Below the pieces are notes generated by a model, which saw nothing but the letters and a program-made list of their open reading frames with translations, did not search any database and had not been told where the DNA came from. This document shows, piece after piece, positions 14,746 to 23,687 of a stretch of 34,705 nucleotides of DNA. A program made the position numbers and the translations under genes. This DNA is from JAGLTZ01 sp964637695 (lineage in GTDB: Bacteria > Blakebacterota > Blakebacteria > Blakebacterales > Blakebacteraceae). Positions within the stretch are counted from its first letter, which is position 1. Each line of letters begins with the position of its first letter. The DNA lies in the NCBI GenBank assembly GCA_964637695.1, contig CAZWVF010000027.1, forward strand, positions 1 through 34,705, given 5' to 3'.

Positions 14746-15856
14746 CCGACGAGAGATCACCGTCTCATCCGATCCTGCTCTGACCACAACTCCTCTGGAA
14801 GAGGGGGAACGCCTCGATCATTACCTGGGAAGACAGTTCGAAAATCTTTCCCGCTCCAGAGTTGAAACTCTCATAAAGGAAAAAGCTGTTACCGTAAACG
14901 GACAGCATCAGAAAGGAAGCCGGCCGGCCCGGCCCGGCCAGGTGATCGTATTGATGGTACCGCCACCGCGGCAGCCTTCACTGAAACCGGAGAATATCCC
15001 GCTCGACATAAGATTCGAGGACGAGCACCTGGTTGTGGTCAATAAGGCGGCCGGCATGGTAGTGCATCCGGCTCCAGGTCATCCCGATGGAACACTTGTG
15101 AACGCTCTCCTCTATCATTGCCGCGATCTGGCGGGAATAGGCGGTGTCATGCGGCCCGGGATCGTTCATCGACTCGATAAGGATACATCGGGACTTCTGG
15201 TTGTCGCCAAATCGCAGGGGGTGCATATAGCCCTGGCTTCGGCGATGAAGGAGAGGAATATCCATCGGGCTTACACGACGGTTGTCTGGGGGCATCCAGA
15301 ACCGGAGGAAGACACGATCGAAACGTGGATGGGACGCAGCCGTACCGATCGAAAGCGGATGGCAGTCTTCGAACCCTCCGGTGCTTCCCTTCTGAAACGC
15401 TGGGGAAGACCTGGTGAGGAGGAAGGGATGCTGAAAGAAAACAGCACGGTCGAGGATGGTGGTGCAGCCGGGATCAGGGGCATTCCACGCGGCGCCCGCC
15501 TCTCCACAACCCGCTACCGCACGCTCGCAAGCTTCGAACTGGCCACCTCGCTGGAGTGCGTTCTCGGGACCGGAAGAACCCACCAGGTAAGGGTTCATCT
15601 TTCATACCGCGGGCACCCGGTTGTGGGTGATCCGGTTTACGGCGGACGTCAGAAGGCCGTGCGCGGCCTCGTACCGGAGAAGCGCGCCAGAGCCTCCTCA
15701 CTGCTCGATCAGATGCCGCGTCAGGCCCTTCACGCTGCACACCTCCGGTTCGCACATCCTGTCAGCGGCGAGGATATATCAATAACGGCCGACCTGCCGG
15801 CCGACATGCAGCACATGCTGGAACATCTGGAATCTACCTTGGTGCACTTAAGGTGA
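14726..15856 (+). CDS. RluA/RluD family pseudouridine synthase with an internal insertion
   Basis: This enzyme isomerises uridines in RNA; members next to lspA usually modify 23S rRNA. An S4 RNA-binding domain spans about 25-75 (ERLDHYLGRQ...SRSRVETLIKE). The catalytic HRLDKDTSGL motif contains D151. The ending segments GTGRTHQVRVHLSYRGHPVVGDPVYGG and RQALHAAHLRFAHPVSGE (each only partly quoted here as blocks) are typical. Between RTDRKRMAVFE and TTRYRTLASFEL lies about 45 extra residues (roughly 215-260), rich in Gly, Glu and Arg, where most homologues have a short loop. ATG at 14726 was chosen for the AGGAGGAG site ahead of it. It overlaps lspA by 20 bp and converges on the lipoprotein gene with a 23-bp overlap. 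Confidence 0.92.
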   Translation: MAESLPDRREITVSSDPALTTTPLEEGERLDHYLGRQFENLSRSRVETLIKEKAVTVNGQHQKGSRPARPGQVIVLMVPPPRQPSLKPENIPLDIRFEDEHLVVVNKAAGMVVHPAPGHPDGTLVNALLYHCRDLAGIGGVMRPGIVHRLDKDTSGLLVVAKSQGVHIALASAMKERNIHRAYTTVVWGHPEPEEDTIETWMGRSRTDRKRMAVFEPSGASLLKRWGRPGEEEGMLKENSTVEDGGAAGIRGIPRGARLSTTRYRTLASFELATSLECVLGTGRTHQVRVHLSYRGHPVVGDPVYGGRQKAVRGLVPEKRARASSLLDQMPRQALHAAHLRFAHPVSGEDISITADLPADMQHMLEHLESTLVHLR

Positions 15857-17102
15857 ATCTGTAGATGAATTCGTCCTGCGGAGGGACCGGTTGCCAGGTG
15901 TGGTTCCAGGCCAGCGCCTCCAGCGTTGGAGCAGCATTGCCGATAAAGAGATAATCACCGACCAGTGCGAGTTTCACCCCGCCCGGTTCGAAGGGAAGGG
16001 GGATGAAATTCTGGAACCATCCACCCCGGCTGAATGTTACCAGCCCGAACACTCCCTCCTGAGTTCCGGGTGCCACCAGCAGTCTCTCTGCATTCCACCA
16101 GGCGAAACCGGAGACGTTTCCTCCCGGCATACCATTCCTTCTCAGAGTCATCGTGTCTTTCAGGGCAGAAGTGAAGCTCGACGTACTGTTGAGAAGGGTC
16201 TCGGAAAGCTTGAAAAGTTTCGGGAACTCTCCACTCTCTCCGATTGCCGGGTAACGGATCAGGTAGAGGTCGTTTGAATCACCGGTGATCGCCACCCCTC
16301 CATGCACCGTCCATGGCAGAAGGGCAACTCTCTGCCACGTCCCTCCGGTAGCCGGTACACGTCTTATCTCTGTGGGGGTGACTCCGTAGAAGTAACTGCC
16401 GTAACGACAGAAGCTGCCGGGTGTATTGGTGGCAATGATCTTGTCCTGCTCTTCACCCTGTGCATTCCACAGATCGATCGAACCTGAATACATGATGGCC
16501 AGACCGCCCCCTGACTGTGCCAGCGCACCTGAGGAGCTCAGCTCTCCCGACGGAGCCGGATAGACTTCCAACCCCGATGAAATGTCTATTACCCGCACGA
16601 TCGATCCCTCGAATTCAGAGCCGGGTGTCACACTCAGTCTGACCCGGTTATCTGTTCCCAGAAATGCCAGGTCGTCGAACGGTTCGATCCATCCACCGCG
16701 CCACCACAGATCGTGCATGCCTGTACCACTGATGGTTTTGTCCAGCAGAAGGCTCCATTCCGATGTGGTTTTCCGCCACCCTTCCACCATCACATCACCC
16801 GCAGGAACTCTCAATACAAATTCCAGTACCGCACCTGTCTGTAACGCCTGCCTGTCGGCGGTCGCCAGGGCGAATCGAAGATGGGTGAGAGTCCCGCTGT
16901 TGCCGCTGTCGGGCTGCGAGGCGGAGTACTGCCTGGCAATCAGTGTTTCCAGCTCCAGAGTGAGAACGCGCAGGATCTTGTCAGGGTCCTGGGGAGGTTC
17001 TATTAATCCGCACGAAGGAAGGACCAGAAGCAGAAGTGCAGACGGTAAGCTGAAAAGGGGCCGCCCCGGATACCTGACGGCTTCTCGAGGCGACCACTTC
17101 AA
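15834..17102 (-). CDS. Predicted lipoprotein of unknown function, beta-rich
   Basis: This is a 422-residue protein I cannot assign to a named family. The N-terminus has a basic stretch, a hydrophobic core (LPSALLLLVLPSC) and C31 as the likely lipidation site; Pro at -2 is not ideal for a lipobox. After a short helical, Gln-rich region, residues about 70-420 are rich in Gly, Trp and aromatic-turn motifs spaced in a way that suggests a beta-propeller or similar beta structure. The TTG start is supported by AAAGGA 8 bases upstream, inside the end of the preceding gene. That gene ends 3 bp ahead, so the two probably form one transcription unit. Its tail overlaps rluD by 23 bp tail-to-tail. Confidence 0.72.
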   Translation of the reverse strand: MKWSPREAVRYPGRPLFSLPSALLLLVLPSCGLIEPPQDPDKILRVLTLELETLIARQYSASQPDSGNSGTLTHLRFALATADRQALQTGAVLEFVLRVPAGDVMVEGWRKTTSEWSLLLDKTISGTGMHDLWWRGGWIEPFDDLAFLGTDNRVRLSVTPGSEFEGSIVRVIDISSGLEVYPAPSGELSSSGALAQSGGGLAIMYSGSIDLWNAQGEEQDKIIATNTPGSFCRYGSYFYGVTPTEIRRVPATGGTWQRVALLPWTVHGGVAITGDSNDLYLIRYPAIGESGEFPKLFKLSETLLNSTSSFTSALKDTMTLRRNGMPGGNVSGFAWWNAERLLVAPGTQEGVFGLVTFSRGGWFQNFIPLPFEPGGVKLALVGDYLFIGNAAPTLEALAWNHTWQPVPPQDEFIYRFTLSAPR

Positions 17103-17105
17103 GGT

Positions 17106-19982
17106 TCAGTTCCTTTCTCCGACAGACTTCCTGGGATCGGGCTTCAGCTTTATTATCGTGCTGGCCGACATTTCACCGCAGGTGACGGTAAGTTTGAAAG
17201 TGCCCGGTTCGAGCGGTCGTTGTACACTGCTGCCAGGTTGCGGAGCCCGCATGCCACGGCTGAATCTCGGCCGGATGGGAACGTCGACCATGTTCAAACC
17301 CTGTTCACCCGGACCCTCCATCTCCCTCAAGGTCTCCCCGTTGATGCCTTCAATGGTTATCTGGACACTGTCAACGGGCTCGCCCACCCAGTAGTTGATC
17401 CTGAAACTCATGGGGGGATTCGGCGCCTGAAAAACCTTGTCGCCCGGCCAGTTCTGCTGAGATCTTCTGCTCCAGCCGGTCACCGGCTTGATCTCAAGAA
17501 GCTCGAAATCCTTCTCCATGACCTCGGGAGTCAGTGACTGCAGACCGGTGATGTTATCCATCACCCAGATGCTCAGTCCGTGAGTGGCGATTATCACATC
17601 GTTCTCGCGCGGGTGCACAACCAGGTCGTGAACCGGCACGACGGGCAGGTTGTTGTTGAACCGGGACCAGGACTCCCCTGCATCGAGAGAAACGTAAACT
17701 CCGCTTTCGGTACCCAGGTAGACCAGGTTCGGATTCACGGGGTCTTCGGTGATCACGTATGCCGGATCGTCGGTCGGCAGGCCCGCTCCCAGACGTTTCC
17801 ACGTCTCGCCGAAGTCATCTGTGCGGAAGACATACGTCGTGAGGTCGCCTTCCCGATGGCCGTCGAAGGTCACATATGCCCGGCCGAGCTCAAAGGCACT
17901 CGGACGCACGCGACTGACCCACGTGTTTGCCGGCACTCTCTGAAAGTTATCGGTCACCTCTGTCCAGCTTGTACCTCCGTCCCGGGTCAGGTGAACCAGA
18001 CCGTCATCCGTTCCCACCCAGATCAGGCCTGGAAGAATCGGAGATTCGCCGATCGTGATTATGTTGCAGTGGTTCTCGGCTCCCGTCTGGCTGTCCCCCC
18101 TGTTGGTTGCAGCCGGCCTCAGCTTCGATTCGTCATTCGTTGTGAGGTCGGGGCTGATTATCATCCAGGTATCCCCCCTGTTGACACTCTTGAAGAGCAC
18201 GTTGCCCCCGAAATAGACGGTTTTTGAGTTGTGGGGTGAGAGCACGATCGGTGAGCTCCAGCTGAACCTGAACTGTGTTCCCGGTTCCGGCGGAGGAGTG
18301 ATGTTGGTTGAACCGCTGCCCCGGGCACCCATGAACTCGCGCGCTCTCTCCGACATCTGGGCCGACTGTGGTCTGGGCGCTCGCGGGCGGATCGACTTTG
18401 AAACACCTGATGCAATGTTCATACGAGTGATGGCTCCGCCCTGACTCTCCGCATAGAGGATGAGGTCGGGGTCGTCCGGATCGATCTGCACGTGAAAGCC
18501 GTCGCCGCCGACGAAGAATCGCCAGTCGGCGTTTGTGATGCCGCCGGTGTTGTAGTTGGCTGTCGGGCCTCCCCAGGTGCCGTTGTCCTGCAGCCCTCCA
18601 TATACGTTGTAGGGATCGGCCATGTCGAAACCGACCGCGTAGAACTGACCCAGAGGCAGGTTGTGGGAGAAGTCCCACGTCTCACCCTGATCCCAGGAGA
18701 TGGAAATTCCGCCGTCGGAACCGACTATCAGGTGATCGGTATTGGTGGGATCGATCCACATGGCGTGGAAATCGACGTGATGGTTTCCGGTGATGTTGAA
18801 TACACCGCGGGGATCCCTTCCACCACTTCCACCGCGGCCGCCGCTGCTCTCGTAATCGCCGACCCACTTGATCGCCTCGTCGACGTCCACCTTGAACAGA
18901 TTGCTCTCAATAAGGTAGATGGTGTTTGCATCGTGCGGGTCAACGCGGACCTGGCAGTAGTAGAATGGGCGGCTGTTACGACGATCGATGCGTTCCCAGT
19001 TCTGGCCGCCATCCCGGCTCTGCCACGTTCCATTCATGGAGGGTGTTAAGGATCCTCTCCTTCCCATTCGCTGCAGTTGTTCAACTCTCGCCGAATCGGG
19101 CGCGGGTGCGTCGGGATCGTCGGCAAAGTTCTCGATGCGTGCAAAGAGTATTGATGGATCGTCGGGAAAGATATCGAGACTGGTCTTGCCGTTCCTGTCT
19201 GAGGGAGGCAGGCCGTTGCCTTCCAGTCTCTCCCACGTGGCTCCCGCATCGGTGGATTTCCATATCCCGTTGTTGGGACCGCCGCCGCTGAGGAATACCC
19301 ATGCCTTTCGCTCTCTCTCCCACGATGTTGCGTATACCGTGTCGGGATTCCCGGGATCGATTATCACGTCGTAGAAGCCGGTTCCGTCCTCAAAGCCCAT
19401 CAGCTTCGTCCAGCTTTCTCCTCCGTTGATCGACTTGTAGAGCCCCCGGTCGCCTTTTGTCCTGTCCCACAGGTTGCCCAGGGCGGCCGCGTAGACGACC
19501 ATCGGATCGCGCGGATCCACTGCAATCCTTCCGATGTGGAAAGTGTATTCGAGTCCCATGTGGCGCCATGTCTCTCCACCGTCGGTGGATCGCCAGACGC
19601 CGTCTCCCCAACTGATCGAATTGCGGGAGTGCGGTTCTCCCATACCCAGGTAGATGACATTCGGGTCGGAAGGAGCTATCCCGATGTCTCCGACGGCTGC
19701 GGTCCTTCCTCCCTCGAAAACCTGTTTCCAGGTCGTTCCGTTATTGATGGTTTTCCACAATCCACCGGCTGCTGCAGCCACGTAGATGGTGGACGCTTCA
19801 CCTCCTGGAGGTACCGCGAGGTCGGAGACCCTGCCCGACATGATTGCGGGCCCGACCTGGCGCCACTGGTACTCGCCGAAAATCGGGTGTTGGGTTTCCT
19901 GTGCATCCGCAGGCATTGTTATGGTGAGCAGAGGCAGCAGGAGAAGTACCGGTAATGATCTGAGGAGTAATGTTCTACGCAT
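17106..19982 (-). CDS. Exported sortilin/VPS10-like BNR-repeat protein
   Basis: This is a protein of about 958 residues. A signal peptide (MRRTLLLRSLPVLLLLPLL, ending near ADA before Q) is followed by many BNR/Asp-box turns (S-x-D-x-G-x-T-W) such as GGLWKTINNGTTWK, STDGGETW, SWDQGETW, SLDAGESW and RTDDFGETW. These form one or two large beta-propellers of the sortilin/VPS10 or GH74-like kind. The last 130 residues look like an Ig-like domain plus a short tail. Proteins like this are abundant in Bacteroidota, Gemmatimonadota and Acidobacteriota; their ligands are mostly unknown, and I see no proven glycosidase catalytic pair. The ATG at 19982 is preferred over upstream starts because AAGGGA lies about 8 bases ahead. 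It diverges from polA. Confidence 0.85.
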   Translation of the reverse strand: MRRTLLLRSLPVLLLLPLLTITMPADAQETQHPIFGEYQWRQVGPAIMSGRVSDLAVPPGGEASTIYVAAAAGGLWKTINNGTTWKQVFEGGRTAAVGDIGIAPSDPNVIYLGMGEPHSRNSISWGDGVWRSTDGGETWRHMGLEYTFHIGRIAVDPRDPMVVYAAALGNLWDRTKGDRGLYKSINGGESWTKLMGFEDGTGFYDVIIDPGNPDTVYATSWERERKAWVFLSGGGPNNGIWKSTDAGATWERLEGNGLPPSDRNGKTSLDIFPDDPSILFARIENFADDPDAPAPDSARVEQLQRMGRRGSLTPSMNGTWQSRDGGQNWERIDRRNSRPFYYCQVRVDPHDANTIYLIESNLFKVDVDEAIKWVGDYESSGGRGGSGGRDPRGVFNITGNHHVDFHAMWIDPTNTDHLIVGSDGGISISWDQGETWDFSHNLPLGQFYAVGFDMADPYNVYGGLQDNGTWGGPTANYNTGGITNADWRFFVGGDGFHVQIDPDDPDLILYAESQGGAITRMNIASGVSKSIRPRAPRPQSAQMSERAREFMGARGSGSTNITPPPEPGTQFRFSWSSPIVLSPHNSKTVYFGGNVLFKSVNRGDTWMIISPDLTTNDESKLRPAATNRGDSQTGAENHCNIITIGESPILPGLIWVGTDDGLVHLTRDGGTSWTEVTDNFQRVPANTWVSRVRPSAFELGRAYVTFDGHREGDLTTYVFRTDDFGETWKRLGAGLPTDDPAYVITEDPVNPNLVYLGTESGVYVSLDAGESWSRFNNNLPVVPVHDLVVHPRENDVIIATHGLSIWVMDNITGLQSLTPEVMEKDFELLEIKPVTGWSRRSQQNWPGDKVFQAPNPPMSFRINYWVGEPVDSVQITIEGINGETLREMEGPGEQGLNMVDVPIRPRFSRGMRAPQPGSSVQRPLEPGTFKLTVTCGEMSASTIIKLKPDPRKSVGERN

Positions 19983-20027
19983 TTGATTCATCCCTTGCTG
20001 GATCGATCCGTTCAGAGGACGGTCACT

Positions 20028-20063
20028 ATTATAGAATTGCACAACCGTCTTTATAACGTGCAA
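20028..20063 (-). promoter_or_regulatory. Putative promoter and inverted repeat upstream of the sortilin-like gene
   Basis: On the minus strand a perfect TATAAT (20033 to 20028) would start transcription about 40 bases before the ATG at 19982. Its -35 region is poor. Just upstream lies the inverted repeat TTGCAC/GTGCAA (20037-20042 and 20058-20063, spaced 15 bp), in a position where an activator or repressor could bind. The -10 match is the stronger part; the operator idea is speculative. Confidence 0.35.
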
Positions 20064-20085
20064 ATGAAATTATTACCACCTTCAA

Positions 20086-20133
20086 GAGCCTGTCCGAAAA
20101 ACGCTCCGGCTGCGGTTTACACCGGCATCCGGC
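20086..20133. repeat. Left part of the dispersed palindromic element (copy C)
   Basis: These 48 bases match 7241-7288 at about 40 positions, including CTCCGGCTGCG and GGCATCCGGC without mismatch. Beyond 20133 the sequence no longer resembles the element. It lies in the 241-bp region between the divergent sortilin-like gene and polA. Confidence 0.6.
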
Positions 20134-20223
20134 TGGCCACGTTGGTCTTCGCAGAATGTCCTCGACGTAGCGCAGTGGATCTGTTTGATTGACCGTCCGG
20201 TATGGTGCTGATAGTTTCAATCC

Positions 20224-22920
20224 ATGACTTTCCGATCCACCCTATTCCTTGTTGATGGTACAGCACTTGTCTACAGGGGCTATTTCGCGTTTATCAAGAA
20301 CCCGCTGATAAATTCGAAGGGTGAGAATACAAGCGCTCCATACGCATTCACCAATTCGCTGTTGAAATTGATCAGGGAATTCGAACCAACCCACCTGGCT
20401 GTTGTCTTTGATGCCCCCGGTAAGACATTTCGCCATGAGCGGTACGAGCAGTATAAGGCCACCCGCGAGAAGATGCCGGAGGATCTGGCACAGAGCCTTC
20501 CCCGCGTTCGTCAGGTGGTCGAGGCGATGTGTATCCCGATAATCGAAATAGCAGGTTTCGAGGCGGACGATGTGATGGGAACTCTTGCCCGCCGGGGAAG
20601 CCTTGAAGGGATGGAAGTTGTCCTGGTGACCGGAGACAAGGATCTCATGCAGTGCCTCGACGACAGGGTGCGGATGCTGAAGCCCGGCAGGAGAGGAGAG
20701 GAGTACAGGACATTTACTTCGGCCGACGTGCGCGAGCGATACGGTGTGGAACCGTCACAGATAATTGACTTCCTGGGCCTGATGGGGGACAGCTCCGACA
20801 ATGTTCCTGGAGTGCCCCAGGTCGGCGAGAAAACGGCACAGAAACTGATCCAGGAATACGGGACAATCGAATCTGTTCTGGAACATGCCTCTGAGGTCAG
20901 TCAGGCGAGGGTTCGCGAAAACCTGGTCGAATATGCAGCCCAGGCCCGGCTGAGCAGGGAACTGGTGACGATCGACATCGAAGTGCCGCTTGAGCTGACG
21001 CCGGAGGACCTTCTTTTCAAAGGCTTCAATGTTCCGGTGCTCGCGAATCTCTTTACCGACCTGGAATTCACTTCCCTGACCAGAGAGCTGCTCCAGGAGA
21101 GTGAGGATACAGGATCCGATTCCGAACAGATGGATTACGTACTGGTAGATTCCGACGAGGAATTGGATCGGGTATTAAAGAAGATCGCCCGGTCGGATAT
21201 CGTGGCAGTTGATCTGGAAACCACCGATCTGAACCCTCTTATGGCCCGGGTTGTGGGTATCAGCATATCGACAGAGCCGAACAGCGCCTTCTACATGCCG
21301 GTCCGACACACGGAGGGCAGGAACCTTCCGGTAGAAAAGACACTAGAAGAACTGGCTGTATTTCTGGAGGATCCGGAAATACAGAAAACCGGTCACAACA
21401 TCAAATACGATGCACTTGTGCTCCGAAATGAAGGAATCACACTAAAAGGCATCGCCTTCGATTCGATGGTCGCCTCCTACCTTTTGAATCCCTCCAGGCG
21501 GCAGCACGGACTCGACTCCCTCTCTCTTGAATACCTTCAGCATCAGACGATCCCGATCACCAGCCTGATAGGCAAGGGAAAGAACCAGATCTCATTTGCT
21601 GATGTTCCGGTAGAAGATGCAAAAGAGTACGCGTGTGAAGACGCCGACATGACTCTGCGCCTTCGGAGTGAAATGGCCCCGAAACTGGATTTACTCGAAT
21701 TGCAGCCGCTGCTCGAGGAGATCGAGGTTCCCCTGATTCCCGTTCTCGTGGAGATGGAATCGAAGGGAGTGCTGGTGGATTTCGAATTGCTCTCCGATAT
21801 GGGAGAGGAATTCGAAGGAGAACTGAACCAGCTCGAAGAGATGATTCATAAATATGCCGGCGTTGAGTTCAACATCAATTCGCCTCTACAGCTGCAGGAG
21901 ATCCTCTTTGAGAAGCTGGAACTGCCGCGAGGCAAGAAGACCAAAACGGGTTACTCCACCGATTCCGAAGTTCTGGAGGGGTTGACGGCCGAGCACCCGA
22001 TTGCAATGAAGATCCTCGATTACAGGGCCCTGAACAAATTGAGGAATACATACATAGATGCCCTCCCCAGGCTTGTGAATCCCGAAACGGGTCGAATCCA
22101 TACATCATTCAATCAGACGGTAGCCACTACGGGCAGACTCTCCTCCTCCGAACCTAACCTTCAGAACATACCGATCCGTACCGAGGCGGGAAGACGTATC
22201 AGACGTGCCTTCGTGGCTCCACCCGGCCGCGTTCTGCTCTCTGCAGACTACAGTCAGATCGAACTGCGCATCATGGCGCACCTCTCCGGCGATCGACGTC
22301 TTCTCGATGCCTTCCGCAAGGGCGAGGATATCCATGCAAGCACCGCGGCAGCGATCTTCGACTGCTCGATAGAGGAGATCGATGAAACTCAGCGCAGGCA
22401 GGCGAAAACGGTGAATTTTGGAGTGATGTATGGAATGGGCAGTGTCAGTTTGAGCAAGCAGCTCGGCATCACTCATGCTGAAGCCAAAGACTTCATAGAC
22501 AGCTATTTCGATCGGTTCAGTGGCGTTTCAGGGTATATAGAAGAGACCAGGGCGATGGCCAGGCGCAACGGCTACGTGACAACCCTGCTCAACCGCCGCC
22601 GTTATATGCCCGAACTCGAGTCGACCGCGCCTCAGGTGAGGGCGTTCGCAGAACGCACCGCCGTAAACATGCCCATTCAGGGCTCGGCGGCCGATCTGAT
22701 CAAGAAGGCGATGATCTCGATACAGGAGTGGATATGGGAAGAAGATGTGCATGCCGACATGATTATCCAGGTGCACGATGAGCTGGTCTTTGAGGTCGAT
22801 GAAGGTGCAGCGGAAGAGGTTCGAGCCGGTGTGATTTACAGAATGGAAAATGCTCTGGAACTGGATGTTCCCATATTAGTAGAGGCTGCATGGGGACATA
22901 CCTGGGCAGACGCCCATTAA
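20224..22920 (+). CDS. polA: DNA polymerase I
   Basis: Pol I fills gaps in excision repair and lagging-strand maturation. The 898 residues include the 5-prime nuclease domain (about 1-290; GFEADDVMGTLA, VTGDKDLMQ, GDSSDNVPGVP). A 3-5 exonuclease domain follows with the metal-binding AVDLETTDL block (D330, E332) kept, so proofreading is probably active, unlike in Bacillus or Thermus Pol I. The polymerase domain has motif A DYSQIELR (near 675), motif B RRQAKTVNFGVMYG (near 725) and motif C VHDELVFEV (near 850). Length is near the family norm of about 900. No clear ribosome-binding site precedes the ATG at 20224. tsaB follows after 18 bp. Confidence 0.97.
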   Translation: MTFRSTLFLVDGTALVYRGYFAFIKNPLINSKGENTSAPYAFTNSLLKLIREFEPTHLAVVFDAPGKTFRHERYEQYKATREKMPEDLAQSLPRVRQVVEAMCIPIIEIAGFEADDVMGTLARRGSLEGMEVVLVTGDKDLMQCLDDRVRMLKPGRRGEEYRTFTSADVRERYGVEPSQIIDFLGLMGDSSDNVPGVPQVGEKTAQKLIQEYGTIESVLEHASEVSQARVRENLVEYAAQARLSRELVTIDIEVPLELTPEDLLFKGFNVPVLANLFTDLEFTSLTRELLQESEDTGSDSEQMDYVLVDSDEELDRVLKKIARSDIVAVDLETTDLNPLMARVVGISISTEPNSAFYMPVRHTEGRNLPVEKTLEELAVFLEDPEIQKTGHNIKYDALVLRNEGITLKGIAFDSMVASYLLNPSRRQHGLDSLSLEYLQHQTIPITSLIGKGKNQISFADVPVEDAKEYACEDADMTLRLRSEMAPKLDLLELQPLLEEIEVPLIPVLVEMESKGVLVDFELLSDMGEEFEGELNQLEEMIHKYAGVEFNINSPLQLQEILFEKLELPRGKKTKTGYSTDSEVLEGLTAEHPIAMKILDYRALNKLRNTYIDALPRLVNPETGRIHTSFNQTVATTGRLSSSEPNLQNIPIRTEAGRRIRRAFVAPPGRVLLSADYSQIELRIMAHLSGDRRLLDAFRKGEDIHASTAAAIFDCSIEEIDETQRRQAKTVNFGVMYGMGSVSLSKQLGITHAEAKDFIDSYFDRFSGVSGYIEETRAMARRNGYVTTLLNRRRYMPELESTAPQVRAFAERTAVNMPIQGSAADLIKKAMISIQEWIWEEDVHADMIIQVHDELVFEVDEGAAEEVRAGVIYRMENALELDVPILVEAAWGHTWADAH

Positions 22921-22938
22921 GGTAAATTTTCAGATACT

Positions 22939-23685
22939 ATGCTGTTGATTTTCGATACATCCACTACTGACGGGACAGTCGCCGTCGCCGATTCCGATAA
23001 CCTCGCCATCGTCGGGCAGCGGCAATACGCCAGGATTGAGGGCGGATCCTCGCTGCTGCTCGCTGGTCTCGAAGAGATTCTCGAAGCTGATGATCTCACT
23101 AAAAGTGCTCTTACCGGTATAGTCGTAAACAGGGGTCCCGGTTCGTATACGGGTCTGAGGGTCGGTTTCGCCCTGGCACAGGGCCTGGCGGAATCGTTGG
23201 GGATACCTGTAGTCACCATACCATCCTATTCCGCATTCGCTGTTCAGTTTCAGGAGAGCGGTACCTCTCTGGCGGTCTGTTACGATGCCCGCAGCCGCGG
23301 GATCGGCTGGGTCACCTACCTGCAGGGCCATAAAGAACCGCTCCGTGCAGGAGAGAGTCTGACCGATGGTTCTTCACATCAAGCCGGCACAGAAACGTTC
23401 GAACTGGGTTCAGAGAGAGTTCTGCTCCGCCTGGCCCCACCTCTGGCATTACCTGGACTGATTCCGCGGCCCTGCAGGCTGGTTGGACCCGGAATCGCAT
23501 CACTCGGCAAACAGCTCGAGGAGACCACACCCGACGACATCGAACTGGTTACAGATTCAGAATGCCCCGATGTAAAATATCTGCTGCAGCTTGGTGCCAG
23601 GAATCTCCAGGTGGGAGGTGAGGATCATTCACGGATGACACCCTTCTATCTTGGAACAATCGACACTCCGAAACAGCGCTGGTGA
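22939..23685 (+). CDS. tsaB: tRNA threonylcarbamoyladenosine biosynthesis protein TsaB
   Basis: TsaB is the non-catalytic partner of TsaD in the t6A modification of tRNAs that read ANN codons. The ASKHA fold start LLIFDTSTTDGTVAV, the DxGPGSYTGLRVG-like block NRGPGSYTGLRVG (64-76) followed by AQGLAESLGIPV, and the YDARSRGIGWVTYL strand are characteristic. At 248 residues it is slightly longer than usual. The N-terminal EGGSSLLL stretch replaces the more common HSE-LLP pattern. It follows polA closely and its TGA overlaps the alternative GTG start of the next gene. Confidence 0.9.
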   Translation: MLLIFDTSTTDGTVAVADSDNLAIVGQRQYARIEGGSSLLLAGLEEILEADDLTKSALTGIVVNRGPGSYTGLRVGFALAQGLAESLGIPVVTIPSYSAFAVQFQESGTSLAVCYDARSRGIGWVTYLQGHKEPLRAGESLTDGSSHQAGTETFELGSERVLLRLAPPLALPGLIPRPCRLVGPGIASLGKQLEETTPDDIELVTDSECPDVKYLLQLGARNLQVGGEDHSRMTPFYLGTIDTPKQRW

Positions 23686-23687
23686 AG

